62,280 nucleotides of DNA, taken from M55B177 sp034722275 (GTDB lineage: Bacteria; Chloroflexota; Dehalococcoidia; GIF9; AB-539-J10). The notes below the pieces were generated by a model. That model was not told where the DNA came from. It searched no databases and saw nothing but the letters and a program-made list of their open reading frames with translations. Every line of letters starts with the position of its first letter. Within the stretch, counting starts at the first letter, position 1. Of this stretch, positions 35,631-44,459 are shown piece after piece. The stretch covers positions 1-62,280 of the forward strand of contig JAYENW010000024.1 in NCBI GenBank assembly GCA_034722275.1, written 5' to 3'. Made by a program: the position numbers and the translations under genes.

Positions 35631-36877
35631 AAAAACTCCCTGGGATCAGTTATTTCTCCTGTTATAGCTGAAGCAGCGGCTGTGGCTGGACTGGCCAGGT
35701 ATATGAAAGATTGGGGGTTACCCATCCTCCCCTTGAAATTGCGGTTGGCGGTGGAAAGGCAAATCTCACCATCACCCAGCACTCCTTGGTGAAGCCCAAG
35801 GCAGGCAGCGCAGCCCGGTGGTAAGATAACTGCGCCGGCCTCAATTAAGGTTTCAATATAGCCCAGCTTCACTGCCTGTATGAGAATGCTGCGTGATGCC
35901 GGGCATATAAGCAATCTGGTGGCTGGATGGGCTTTTCTGCCTTTCAAAATATTGGCAGCTATAGCCAGGTCCTCAATACGCCCATTGGTACAGGTGCCAA
36001 GAAATACCTGTTGAATTTTGGTCCCTTTTGCCTCTCCGACCGGGAATGCATTGTCTACTGTATGAGGGAAAGAAAGCATCGGTTCAAGGTATTTTAAGTT
36101 CATGGCGATAATCTTTTCATAATTTGCCTCGGCATCAGGATAGAGCGCGTGGTAGTCTTTTCCCCGTCCTTGCTCCTTGAGGAATTCTCTGGTAACCTCG
36201 TCGCTGGGGAACAGGCCTACCTTGGCTCCAGCTTCCACTGCCATGTTGGCTATGGTTAAACGCTGTGACATATTTATCTCAGCTAAAGCTCCGCCACCAA
36301 ACTCCAGGGATTTATAGGTGGCACCGTCAGCGCCAATTTTGCCTATGAGATATAAAATCAAATCCTTACCCGTGACTCCTTTGGGGAAGCTGCCTTCAAG
36401 GTTAATCAGGAAGCTCTCAGGCACACGAAGCCAGGTCTTCCCCAGTGCTAATCCTGCTGCCACATCGCTTGAGCCCATTCCAGTAGCGAAGGCGCCTAAG
36501 GCGCCAGCGGTGATTGTATGAGAGTCGGAGCCAATGATGACATCTCCGGGTTTGGCAAAACGCTCGGATACCAACTGGTGACATATTCCATCACCCACGC
36601 GGGTAATCAAGCAGCCAGTTTCCTGGGCAGCCTGACGCAATAGAATATGGTCATTGGAAAGCTCTTTATTGGGGCTCGGAGCAGCGTGGTCGAGGAAGAT
36701 AACAGCCTTTTGCGGCATGGCTATTTTGCCGAAGCCGCTTTCCTTTAATTGTCTGATAACTAAAGGGCCACTGGTATCTTGAAGGAATACCAGGTCAAGG
36801 GCAATGACAGCGATATCGCCGGCTTTTACCCCTGGCGCTTTGTTTCCCAGGATTTTCTCTGCTAAAGTCTTAGCCAT
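35627..36877 (-). CDS. Aconitase/IPM isomerase large subunit
   Basis: From ATG 36877 (MAKTLAEKILGN, the usual start of this group) it has 416 residues. The 4Fe-4S Cys ligands lie in FLGTCTNGRIEDL and LPPGCAACLG. IIGSDSHTITAGALGAFATG is the substrate-binding signature. Together with the small subunit it isomerises a hydroxy-acid such as citrate, isopropylmalate or homocitrate. It lies upstream of IDH, suggesting aconitase function in the oxidative arm toward 2-oxoglutarate. Confidence 0.87.
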   Translation of the reverse strand: MAKTLAEKILGNKAPGVKAGDIAVIALDLVFLQDTSGPLVIRQLKESGFGKIAMPQKAVIFLDHAAPSPNKELSNDHILLRQAAQETGCLITRVGDGICHQLVSERFAKPGDVIIGSDSHTITAGALGAFATGMGSSDVAAGLALGKTWLRVPESFLINLEGSFPKGVTGKDLILYLIGKIGADGATYKSLEFGGGALAEINMSQRLTIANMAVEAGAKVGLFPSDEVTREFLKEQGRGKDYHALYPDAEANYEKIIAMNLKYLEPMLSFPHTVDNAFPVGEAKGTKIQQVFLGTCTNGRIEDLAIAANILKGRKAHPATRLLICPASRSILIQAVKLGYIETLIEAGAVILPPGCAACLGLHQGVLGDGEICLSTANRNFKGRMGNPQSFIYLASPATAAASAITGEITDPREFL

Positions 36878-36937
36878 TAAATGCGTAGCATGCAACTCGT
36901 AATGCGTGATGCGTCACTCTTCACTCATCACCATTAC

Positions 36938-38488
36938 TTACAGCGGAATGTTACTGTGCTTCTTCGGGGGATTGGTGGTTTCTTTGCCCTCGAGCATCTC
37001 CAGAGCTTTGATTATCTTGCAGCGCGTTTCTCTGGGGTCAATTACATCATCAAGATAACCTCTCGCTGCTGAGAGATAAGGGTTGGCAAATTTATTTCGG
37101 TATTCCTGAATCAGGTCCTTTCTTCTTTCCTCTGGATTTGGTGCCTTTGCAATTTCATCGCGGAAAATGATATCAGCAGCTCCTTCAGGACCCAATACGG
37201 CAATCTCTGCACTGGGCCAGGCGTAGCAAATATCGCTTTTCAAGCTCCTGCTGCTCATGGCAATGTAAGCCCCTCCATAGGCTTTGCGAAGTATAACGCT
37301 TATCTTGGGCACGGTAGCTTCAGAATAGGCAAATAGAATCTTGGCTCCATGTCTGATGATGCCTCCAAACTCCTGTTCAGTTCCTGGCATATAACCGGGC
37401 ACATCAACAAAAGTCACCAGTGGGATGTTGAAGCAGTCGCAGAAACGGATAAACCGTGCTGCTTTGTCAGAGGCATCGATATTGAGGACGCCAGCTAAAT
37501 GCATGGGCTGATTGGCTATGATTCCGGCGCTTCGTCCTCCCATTCGAGCAAACCCCACAACAACATTGCGGGCAAATTTTTCCTGAACTTCCAGGAAATC
37601 ACCATTGTCCACTACCTTCTTGATAACTCTCCTGATATCGTATGCCTTGCTGGGGTTGGGAGGCACAATGTGAGATAAATCCTCATTCCTTCGCTGAGTA
37701 TCATCGTTGTTATCCACTACCGCTGGTTTTTCTTTCCAGTTTTGCGGGATGAAGCTTAAAAACTTGCGCACCAATTGAAAGCACTCTTCTTCGCTGTCAG
37801 TTGCGAAATGAGCGTTACCACTTTTGATGGCATTCACATGAGCTCCGCCCAGCTCCTCTGCGCTGACCTCCTCCCACATTACCTCCTTAACAACATTCGG
37901 GCCGGTGATAAAACTTTGCCCCGCCCCTTTAACCATGAAGACAAAATCTGTGAGAGCGGGAGAGTAAACAGCCCCTCCTGCGGTAGGGCCTAGAATTACC
38001 GATATCTGGGGAATTACACCGGAGTACATCGTATTCCGAATGAACATCTCTCCGCAGGCGTGGAGGCTGTCTGTTCCTTCCTGTATGCGGGCTCCTCCAG
38101 AGTCGAAGATGCCGACAAAAGGAGCACCAGCCCTGGCGGCCATGTCCATTACCTTGCATATTTTCTGACCTGCTGCCTCTGACAGCGTTCCCCCGAAGAC
38201 GGTAAAATCCTGAGAAAAAGCAAAAGCCAGGCGGTTGTTAATTTTGCCATAGCCGACAACGACCGAATCCCCCAGGTGATGCTTCTTATCCATGCCAAGG
38301 TTGATACAGCGATGGGTCATAAAAGGGTCAACTTCTTCAAAAGTCTCCGGGTCGAATAAAAGGCCTATTCGCTCTCTGGCGGTCAGCTTCCCTTTGGCGT
38401 GCTGTGCCTCAACTCGCTTGATTCCACCGCCCAAGCTGGCTTCTTCTCTTAGTTTGTTTAGCTCCGTTAATCTATCTTCAATTTCCAT
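36938..38488 (-). CDS. Acyl-CoA carboxyltransferase beta subunit (PccB/MmdA type)
   Basis: I chose ATG 38488 (516 residues), because MEIEDRLTELNKLREEA fits the family start; an in-frame start at 38533 is longer. Two crotonase-like halves are visible: ARAGAPFVGIFDSGGARIQEG with the acyl-CoA oxyanion turns, and VTFVDVPGYMPGTEQEFGGIIRHGAK followed by VILRKAYGGAYIAMSS. It transfers carboxyl between biotin and propionyl- or methylmalonyl-CoA. No biotin carrier lies beside it. It probably pairs with a separate biotin protein, as may the PycB-like subunit at 21026. Confidence 0.9.
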   Translation of the reverse strand: MEIEDRLTELNKLREEASLGGGIKRVEAQHAKGKLTARERIGLLFDPETFEEVDPFMTHRCINLGMDKKHHLGDSVVVGYGKINNRLAFAFSQDFTVFGGTLSEAAGQKICKVMDMAARAGAPFVGIFDSGGARIQEGTDSLHACGEMFIRNTMYSGVIPQISVILGPTAGGAVYSPALTDFVFMVKGAGQSFITGPNVVKEVMWEEVSAEELGGAHVNAIKSGNAHFATDSEEECFQLVRKFLSFIPQNWKEKPAVVDNNDDTQRRNEDLSHIVPPNPSKAYDIRRVIKKVVDNGDFLEVQEKFARNVVVGFARMGGRSAGIIANQPMHLAGVLNIDASDKAARFIRFCDCFNIPLVTFVDVPGYMPGTEQEFGGIIRHGAKILFAYSEATVPKISVILRKAYGGAYIAMSSRSLKSDICYAWPSAEIAVLGPEGAADIIFRDEIAKAPNPEERRKDLIQEYRNKFANPYLSAARGYLDDVIDPRETRCKIIKALEMLEGKETTNPPKKHSNIPL

Positions 38489-38499
38489 TTCACACCATT

Positions 38500-38530
38500 T
38501 TGTTATTTTAATAATTTTCTCTGTTATAAT
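38500..38530 (+). promoter_or_regulatory. Promoter for folP, near-leaderless
   Basis: TTGTTA at 38500-38505, 19-bp spacer, TATAAT at 38525-38530. The predicted start is about 38537, next to ATG 38538. The divergent carboxyltransferase gene begins 49 bp away. Confidence 0.6.
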
Positions 38531-38537
38531 CAATAGT

Positions 38538-39383
38538 ATGCTGGCTTCTGAACCCGGGCTTACTCAGTGTGGGGGCATGACTTTCCGCTGGGGCAAGAAA
38601 ACTTACATCATGGGAATCATCAATGTCTCTGCGGATTCCTTCTCTGGCGATGGCTTGAGCGATGTTGGCGCAGCAGTAGCCAGAGCAAAACAAATGGTTG
38701 AGGAAGGAGCGGATATAATTGATGTTGGGGGTGAATCCACACGCCCCGGCTCCAGTCCAATCTCTGTTGATGAGGAGCTGAGCCGCGTCATTCCCGTCAT
38801 GGAAAAATTGAGAGGAGTGATATCTTTACCTTTGAGTGTGGATACTTACAAGCTCAAGGTAGCTCAAAATGCTCTGGATGCCGGCGCCGATATGATAAAT
38901 GATATCTGGGGGCTGAAGCTGGAGCCGAAACTGGCTGAACTGGCTGCCCGAAAGGGAGTGCCAATTATCCTGATGAGCAACCAGCGTGATATTTCTCCCC
39001 ATCATGATATCACTTTTCCTGATGTTATGTCCCTGGTTATTGCAGATTTGCGCCAGGCTACCCAGAAGGCTTTATCCCTGGGCGTGCCAGAAGAGAGTAT
39101 CATCGTTGACCCCGGTCCTGGTTTTGGTAAGACACAGGAGCAAAATCTGGAAATTCTGAGGCGCCTGGAAGAACTAAAAACACTGGGATTGCCTGTCCTT
39201 ATTGGCACTTCGCGTAAATCTTTCATAGGCTATGTGCTTGACCTCCCTGCGGAGGAGAGATTAGAGGGAACCGCTGCTACTGTGGCTATTGCTATTTCTA
39301 AGGGCGCTGATATTGTGCGCGTGAGCGATGTCAGGGAAATGGCTCGGGTCTGTAAGATGACTGATGCTATTGTGAGAAAATGA
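38538..39383 (+). CDS. folP: Dihydropteroate synthase
   Basis: FolP condenses dihydropterin pyrophosphate with p-aminobenzoate. From ATG 38538 it has 281 residues; an upstream in-frame start runs antisense through the carboxyltransferase and is rejected. MGIINVSADSFSGDG and DVGGESTRPGS (the pterin and pABA sites), VDPGPGFGKT and IGTSRKSFIG are all present. folK overlaps its stop by 4 nt. The promoter lies so close to the ATG that translation is probably leaderless. Confidence 0.94.
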   Translation: MLASEPGLTQCGGMTFRWGKKTYIMGIINVSADSFSGDGLSDVGAAVARAKQMVEEGADIIDVGGESTRPGSSPISVDEELSRVIPVMEKLRGVISLPLSVDTYKLKVAQNALDAGADMINDIWGLKLEPKLAELAARKGVPIILMSNQRDISPHHDITFPDVMSLVIADLRQATQKALSLGVPEESIIVDPGPGFGKTQEQNLEILRRLEELKTLGLPVLIGTSRKSFIGYVLDLPAEERLEGTAATVAIAISKGADIVRVSDVREMARVCKMTDAIVRK

Positions 39384-39862
39384 TGAATACCGTCTATCTC
39401 TCTCTGGGCTCAAATTCAGGAGACAGAGAAGAAAATCTGTCTCAGGCGCTGGCGCTGCTTTCACAAAAAGTAAAACTGGAAAAGACTTCCTCCATCTATG
39501 AAACCGAGCCCATGGGTTATAAAGAGCAGCCACTTTTCCTTAATCTGGCATGCCAGATCACCACTGACCTCAACCCCGGGGAACTTCTTGAGTTAGCTAA
39601 AAGAATAGAGAAGAAGCTGGGCAGGATACCCGGCTTCCCCGATTCACCCCGCCCCATTGATATTGATATTCTCCTTTATGATGATAAAATTATTGCCATG
39701 CCAGATTTAATCATCCCGCACCCTCGTATCCAGGAGAGAGCCTTCGTGCTGATACCGCTTTCTGAGATTGCTCCAGAGCTGATCCATTCTGAGTTGAATA
39801 AGAGCATTGGTGAAATGGCAGCGGCTGTTGCAGGCTCTGAGGGAGTGCGGAAATGGCAGTAG
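39380..39862 (+). CDS. folK: 2-amino-4-hydroxy-6-hydroxymethyldihydropteridine pyrophosphokinase
   Basis: This 160-residue enzyme attaches pyrophosphate from ATP to the hydroxymethyl pterin before folP acts. LSLGSNSGDREENL near residue 6, SSIYETEPMGYKEQPLFLN, DSPRPIDIDILLYDD and PHPRIQERAFVLIPL are the family landmarks. Translation is coupled to folP by a 4-nt overlap. Confidence 0.93.
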   Translation: MMNTVYLSLGSNSGDREENLSQALALLSQKVKLEKTSSIYETEPMGYKEQPLFLNLACQITTDLNPGELLELAKRIEKKLGRIPGFPDSPRPIDIDILLYDDKIIAMPDLIIPHPRIQERAFVLIPLSEIAPELIHSELNKSIGEMAAAVAGSEGVRKWQ

Positions 39863-39872
39863 GGGGTTTGTG

Positions 39873-40241
39873 ATGTATCGCTTATCTGTAGAAGAGCATT
39901 TCGATGCCGCGCATTATCTCAGGTATTACCATGGCAAGTGTGAAAATTTACATGGTCACCGCTTCAGAGTGGTGGTTTACCTGGAAAGTGCCGAACTGGA
40001 TGAAGCCGGCCTGGCCTGTGACTTTGCTGTGATAAAAAAATATCTCCGGGAAAGCATAGCTCCCTTTGACCATGCCTGTCTCAATGATGTGGCTCCTTTT
40101 GATAAGGTTGAGCCTTCCTGTGAGAATATCGCCTCAGTGATATACGATAAGCTTCAAGCTTGTCTTTCAAGCTCCCCGGCAAAGCTGGCGTGTGTGGAAG
40201 TTTGGGAATCTCCCACAAGTGGAGTGGCTTATTACCCCTGA
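39873..40241 (+). CDS. queD: 6-carboxytetrahydropterin synthase / PTPS family
   Basis: From ATG 39873 the protein has 122 residues (MYRLSVEEHFDAAHYL). The zinc His residues are in HFDAAH and HGHRF, and Cys in GKCENLHGH is the likely catalytic Cys of QueD. VEPSCENIA and the C-terminal VEVWESPTSGVAYY match. It makes 6-carboxytetrahydropterin for queuosine, or 6-pyruvoyl-tetrahydropterin; it follows folP-folK, so a pterin side-branch in folate synthesis is also possible. Confidence 0.85.
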   Translation: MYRLSVEEHFDAAHYLRYYHGKCENLHGHRFRVVVYLESAELDEAGLACDFAVIKKYLRESIAPFDHACLNDVAPFDKVEPSCENIASVIYDKLQACLSSSPAKLACVEVWESPTSGVAYYP

Positions 40242-40243
40242 GC

Positions 40244-40426
40244 TCATTTATCTGAATCTGGCGGCAGCAAATTGGGGATGCCATCGGCAACAGGATAAAA
40301 GTGCTGGCACCTGGGGCAATATAAAGAACCACTGACGATTTCCTCGCCTTCCTGCTTATCCACTTTAAGCTCTAAATCGCCTTTGCATACCGGACAGGCC
40401 AGAATTTGCATCAAGTCTTTCTTCAT
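40244..40426 (-). CDS. Trm112 family zinc-ribbon protein
   Basis: From ATG 40426 the protein has 60 residues (MKKDLMQILACPVCKGDLEL). Four Cys in two pairs, CPVC and CPRC, form a zinc ribbon, with YPVADGIPNLLP at the end. This is the short bacterial Trm112/YcaR type. Such proteins activate or accompany methyltransferases; its partner here is unknown. It converges with queD. Confidence 0.85.
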   Translation of the reverse strand: MKKDLMQILACPVCKGDLELKVDKQEGEEIVSGSLYCPRCQHFYPVADGIPNLLPPDSDK

Positions 40427-40515
40427 CGCAGCATATATTTTACCATAAAGAATAGTACTCATTCACGTGGTTGGTGGTACATTATCTCCTTTACGGAATG
40501 CAACCGCCATACCCT

Positions 40516-40536
40516 GGTCGGGCACGGGTCCCGACC
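40516..40536. repeat. Short palindromic hairpin upstream of rluB
   Basis: GGTCGGG (40516-40522) and CCCGACC (40530-40536) form a 7-bp GC-rich stem with a 7-nt loop and no following T-tract. I see no second copy in the window. It may be a REP-like intergenic palindrome or a leader hairpin of rluB. Confidence 0.45.
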
Positions 40537-40601
40537 CTGCGGAATGTAAGTATAACATTGACTACCGCATTGACGGCAGGTTACATTTAGCACAATCGAA
40601 T

Positions 40602-41324
40602 ATGAAATCAAAGACGTTGCTCAAGTTACTGGTAAATGCTGGAGCAGGCTCCCGACGACAAATAGCCGAGGCTATAATAGGAGGCAGCGTGCAGGTGAAC
40701 GGTGAGGTAATAGAGAGCCTTTCGCACCCTGTAGATGTGACCAGGGACATCGTTACCTTAAATGGGGAGAAGGTTGATTTGAAGCTCGAGCCCCGGGTTT
40801 ACCTGATGCTCAACAAGCCTGCAGATACTATCTCCACGACAAAAGATGACCGCGGCCGCAGGACAGCCATTGATATGCTGCCCCCGAAATACCATCATCT
40901 CAATCTGCATCCTGTGGGACGACTGGATAGAAACAGTACAGGTTTGCTGCTCTTAACCAATGATGGGGAGTTTACCTACCGTCTTACCCATCCCAAATTC
41001 AAGCATGAGAAGGAATATTTGGTATTTATTGAAGGCAGGCTGCAGCCACACGAGGAAAAGAAGCTCAGGGAAGGAATTCAGCTTGAGGGTGGCATGACTC
41101 ATCCCGCTGTAATAAAAGAGGTAAAGGCATTTCCTCCTTTTAATTACAGCATAATAATACACGAAGGCAGGAAGCGCCAGGTACGCCGTATGTTTGAGAA
41201 GCTGGGTCACTCTGTAGTGGCACTGAAGCGAGTGAGAATAGGAAGCCTCAGCATGGGTAATCTTGAGGAAGGGCAGGTGCGCGAACTTTCCCTCCAGGAA
41301 GTAAGAATTCTTTTACAGTGCTGA
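40602..41324 (+). CDS. rluB: Pseudouridine synthase, RsuA/RluB family
   Basis: From ATG 40602 (240 residues) the protein has an N-terminal S4 domain (LLKLLVNAGAGSRRQIAEAI) and the catalytic Asp109 in VGRLDRNSTGLLLLTN. It ends with IHEGRKRQVRRMFEKLGH, the RluB/E/F-like tail. It probably makes pseudouridine in helix 89 or 90 of 23S rRNA, as RluB does. The longer in-frame start at 40467 crosses the hairpin and is unlikely. Confidence 0.9.
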   Translation: MKSKTLLKLLVNAGAGSRRQIAEAIIGGSVQVNGEVIESLSHPVDVTRDIVTLNGEKVDLKLEPRVYLMLNKPADTISTTKDDRGRRTAIDMLPPKYHHLNLHPVGRLDRNSTGLLLLTNDGEFTYRLTHPKFKHEKEYLVFIEGRLQPHEEKKLREGIQLEGGMTHPAVIKEVKAFPPFNYSIIIHEGRKRQVRRMFEKLGHSVVALKRVRIGSLSMGNLEEGQVRELSLQEVRILLQC

Positions 41325-41331
41325 AAAGTGC

Positions 41332-41337
41332 TATAAT
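41332..41337 (+). promoter_or_regulatory. -10 box just before the 107-residue gene
   Basis: TATAAT at 41332-41337 lies 9 nt before the ATG at 41347, giving a leader of only a few nucleotides. The -35 region is weak. Confidence 0.45.
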
Positions 41338-41346
41338 AATCGAGTT

Positions 41347-41670
41347 ATGCAGCTCAGAAAAACTTATCAAAACCTGAATCCTGGAATGCTTTGTGATGAA
41401 ATACACGCCCTGGTTCAAAAAGTGGGAATCAAAGCAGAGGAGGCGAAGCTACAGACTTATCCCCTCCCCAGCGGTGCTACACAATCTCGCATCGCCATGA
41501 CCTTCAAGATGGGAGGGAAGGAATGCGGCAGCGCTCATATCATAGAATCTCCCGCAGGCGAAACAGAGCTGATACTCGACTTGCAGGAAGCTCTTGTTCC
41601 CGATGAGAAAGCCGCTTTGTTACAGGAGGAACTGGATTTCATTTTTGGTTCATATGAGCTCAAGTGGTAA
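41347..41670 (+). CDS. Conserved hypothetical protein
   Basis: This 107-residue protein has a plausible fold (YQNLNPGMLCDEIHALVQKVGIK..., then strand-like TQSRIAMTFKMGGKECGSA and an acidic C-terminus ending FGSYELKW). I recognise no domain. It is followed directly by a short gene at 41671 and stands in a unit after rluB. Codon use matches its neighbours, which supports it being real. Confidence 0.65.
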   Translation: MQLRKTYQNLNPGMLCDEIHALVQKVGIKAEEAKLQTYPLPSGATQSRIAMTFKMGGKECGSAHIIESPAGETELILDLQEALVPDEKAALLQEELDFIFGSYELKW

Positions 41671-41808
41671 ATGGCAGAAACCAGGCAGGAGCGCAGAGAA
41701 AAAAGACAGTTGAAAGAAAAAGCCAGGATGCGCCAGCACGGCAGAGGACTGATAAAAATATACCGGGATGCCATCTTAAAGAAATTCAGAGATATAGCGC
41801 ATAAGTAA
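41671..41808 (+). CDS. Very small, highly basic protein
   Basis: This frame of 45 residues starts immediately after the stop of the previous gene. The composition is strongly Arg/Lys (MAETRQERREKRQLKEKARM...), ending IAHK. It is followed by a strong terminator at 41862, which would end its mRNA. I infer that it is a real, RNA- or membrane-associated small protein, but no family is recognised. Confidence 0.55.
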   Translation: MAETRQERREKRQLKEKARMRQHGRGLIKIYRDAILKKFRDIAHK

Positions 41809-41861
41809 TGCTTCTGTTTTGAATAATCCTGAAAACTATCTGGAGAAGTAAGCGCAAAATA

Positions 41862-41890
41862 AAAGAGGGCGGTTTTTAGCCGCCCTCTTT
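41862..41890. terminator. Bidirectional intrinsic terminator
   Basis: AAAGAGGGCGG (41862-41872) and CCGCCCTCTTT (41880-41890) form an 11-bp stem with a 7-nt T-rich loop. With A and T runs on either side it can serve the small-protein genes on the left and the surface-protein gene (minus strand) on the right. Confidence 0.85.
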
Positions 41891-41907
41891 CTAAATCACC
41901 TGTCAAA

Positions 41908-44108
41908 CTAAGTTGATTGTCGTCTTAACAGGAATACCAGAGCCACAATAAGCAGAATAACCACAATAATAATGACGATTATGCCCGCTGTGCCTAAGGG
42001 ACCGCCGATTCCTGCTGGAGTTGGTATTTCTTGTGATAGCACAAAGAACTGTCCTTCCTCTCCTTCTACCGATACCTCGTAAGTTCTTGGCGCTGCCTTG
42101 CTCACTGTGAAAACTACCGTCTGGCAGGNNNNNNNNNNNNNNNNNNNNNNNNNNNNNNNNNNNNNNNNNNNNNNNNNNNNNNNNNNNNNNNNNNNNNNNN
42201 NNNNNNNNNNNNNNNNNNNNNNNNNNNNCCGCCGATTCCTGCTGGAGTTGGTATTTCTTGTGATAGCACAAAGAACTGTCCTTCCTCTCCTTCTACCGAT
42301 ACCTCGTAAGTTCTTGGCGCTGCCTTGCTCACTGTGAAAACTACCGTCTGGCAGGAGCCTCCAGAAACGCCAACCGTGCGGCTGTCCTCAACCACTCCAT
42401 TTATGTACAGCACAGCGGTATGACTGGCTCGTTCGCCGCCTGTGTTGCAGATATTGATGGAAATTTGAACTTCTTGATTGGGTACGACCTGCTCCGGCGT
42501 GATGTAAAGGTTAGAGGCTGTGAACTGCGCCGGCGCTGCTGGTGCAGCAGCCCTTCCTCTTGGGCTCTTCACAACGATGTAGCCGGTTTTGGTCTCGGTA
42601 TCAGAAAGGTCAAGCTCATCGGTCACGGTAAGGCTTACTGTGTAGGTGCCAACCGCGGCGTAAGTATTAGATGGATTCTGCACAGTGCTATCTATTATTC
42701 CATCATTATTGAAGTCCCAGGCCCATGCAGCGATAGCACAACCGAGCGAGCCTGTGGATAGGTCAGTAAACTGAACCACCAAGCCGGGCTTGCCTGTTCT
42801 GGGTGTCCCCGAGAAGTCTGCAACTGGCGCTATCGCTTTGCCACCAGGACATTCAGCATCAAGCCAGGGAATATATGACACATTATCAGTTATGGCATCG
42901 CCAGTGGTAGCGAATGGGTTATCCACATATGTTGGCCCATACTCATCACCCCACCAGTTGTCAGCGGCGTCGCAGGTCCCGGTGCCTTCATTGTCCACTC
43001 CGTAAGGGAGATTGCCTGCGATGTTATTGCCGTTGATGGTGGCTGAAGCTGTGTCGGTGAGCAATATGCCACCATATTTGATATCGGGTGGGACCCCGGC
43101 GTCGCTCCCATTAGCGAGGATTTTATTGCAGCCGTTGATTTCCGCTGATCCACTCATGCCGAGCCATATGCCGGCATCATCATTACCAGATATTGTGTTA
43201 CCCGAGACAGAGATATCTCCATAGCACTCGATGCCAGTATCAGTTAGAGCTGGTGTCCATGGGTCGCCAACTCCACCGCCGTTGTTGTTGATCGTGTTGT
43301 TCGAGATAGCGATGTCGCTGAAACCACCCGGGGCAACAAGCATGCCATCCCAGTAGTTTTCAACAATATCGTTAGCCTCTACATTAACATTGCTTGCCGC
43401 GATGATGAGTCCCATGTAGCCGCTTCCCCTAAGGAAGTTATTATTTATGTTAATAGTGCCGGTCTCAGTAGTGAGGCCTTGCACGACTATGCCAGTTCCG
43501 CCGATGAAACTTGGGTCAATACTCCCAGTAATAGTGAAACCCTCAATGGTCACCGGGCGGGCATTTCCCGTTATCCAGACAGCATAAGCTCCCTGGTAAG
43601 GCCCTATTTGAGGCCCCAATACATTCAAATCATGGGCATCTATGAAAGGGTTACCTTCTCCCAGGAGTTCTACGCTTTTATTTATCAACACCTGCTCGTG
43701 GTAAGTCCCCGCCAGCACATGCACCGTGCTGCTGCCCACATTATCAATGCCCTTCTGGATGGTATCGAAGGCGTTGTAGCCAAATACATGGCCATCTACT
43801 ATGTCACCAGGGCTGTCACCAGCCCAGTCATCATCCACCCAGACCTTGTCAGGTTTGGGAACCACCACTTCAGAGTCACCGGTGATAGCTACATACTGTG
43901 TGGGGTTACCATCGATTTTATATCCCACTGTCCCGGCAAAGGTATAAGTTCCTGGAAGGATATTGTCTGGTACTGTGACTTTGTATAATAGGGTGAAACT
44001 TGTACCTGCATCGAAAAACTCTGTAGCCCATGTAAAGTCGAACAAGCCAGGCGTGCCACCACCATAAGTACCGCCAGAAGGACTGCACCATACTGGATCT
44101 GCAGTCAC
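41908..44108 (-). CDS. Surface-anchored beta-helix/PKD/CARDB protein (5'-incomplete, gapped)
   Basis: This is a modular envelope protein. From the N-terminal end seen: an unassigned strand-rich region, a right-handed parallel beta-helix (VWVDDDWAG..., VTIEGFTITGS, repeated NNTINNNGG-type rungs), a PKD domain (VADFSG...AWDFNNDGIIDSTVQNP), a CARDB-like domain (LYINGVVEDSRTVGVSG), then a C-terminal transmembrane helix (IIVIIIVVILLIVALVFLL) and RRQST. No signal peptide appears: the 5' end is missing at 44108 (GTG). A 100-N gap and a duplicated 127-bp stretch lie inside; removing 227 bp restores one frame of about 657 codons. Confidence 0.75.
42002..42355. repeat. Identical 127-bp copies on both sides of the gap
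   Basis: 42002-42128 and 42229-42355 are the same 127 nt, base for base. They encode part of the CARDB/C-terminal segment. Exact identity at the gap edges is typical of contigs that end in a shared k-mer of the assembly graph and were then scaffolded. See findings. Confidence 0.9.
42129..42228. other. Assembly gap of exactly 100 N
   Basis: A run of 100 unknown bases, the standard placeholder for a gap of unspecified length. Confidence 0.99.
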
Positions 44109-44387
44109 ACCTCTCTCCTTTACATCAATGGCAGTCAGGAAGATAGCAGCACGGTGAAGATTCCCCCGGGTTCGACTACGAAGATAGCTTTTACTGTGAC
44201 CAGGTCAACGCCGGGCACTTATCAAGTATTGCTGGAAGGGCAGCAGGGGCAGTTCACTGTAGCGGCTTCCCCAGCTCCTGGCAGACTGGGCACAGGCACC
44301 ATAATTGCTATTATAGCTGCTATCGTGGTGCTCGTGGCAGCGATAGTATTTGTATTTATCAGGGCCAGGAAGAGGAGGGCTTTATAG
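44106..44387 (+). pseudogene. C-terminal fragment of a second CARDB surface protein
   Basis: Starting at about 44106 the plus strand reads HTSLLYINGSQEDSSTVKI, parallel to the CARDB part of the minus-strand gene (HTAVLYINGVVEDSRTV). It continues to a transmembrane helix (GTIIAIIAAIVVLVAAIVFVF) and a basic tail RARKRRAL, stopping at 44387. There is no start or N-terminal part: the frame begins inside a domain, directly against the 5' limit of the minus-strand gene. So only the end of a paralogous protein remains. Confidence 0.75.
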
Positions 44388-44394
44388 TATAGAT

Positions 44395-44459
44395 GGCGTT
44401 TAATCCGCCAGCTCTTCGAGTAGAATTATAGCCGCCTTTTTATCTAAGGGCTGGTTATT
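44395..44459. repeat. Left direct repeat: copy of the helicase 3' end
   Basis: 65 bp matching 45223-45287 at 62 positions. Read on the minus strand it encodes the last 19 residues of the helicase up to LLEELAD and TAA. Two of the three differences lie in one Leu codon and are synonymous (CTA here, TTG in the intact gene). Confidence 0.85.

Noticed and set aside
38292..38537. N-terminal extension of folP upstream of 38538
   Set aside because: It runs antisense through the start of the carboxyltransferase gene, and the TATAAT box sits directly before ATG 38538.
40467..40601. N-terminal extension of rluB
   Set aside because: The extension is unlike the S4 start and covers an intergenic palindrome; ATG 40602 gives the normal start.
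41908..42105. Separate 65-residue minus-strand gene with a transmembrane helix
   Set aside because: It is the C-terminal end of the large surface protein; collapsing the duplicated 127 bp and the N-gap puts both in one frame.
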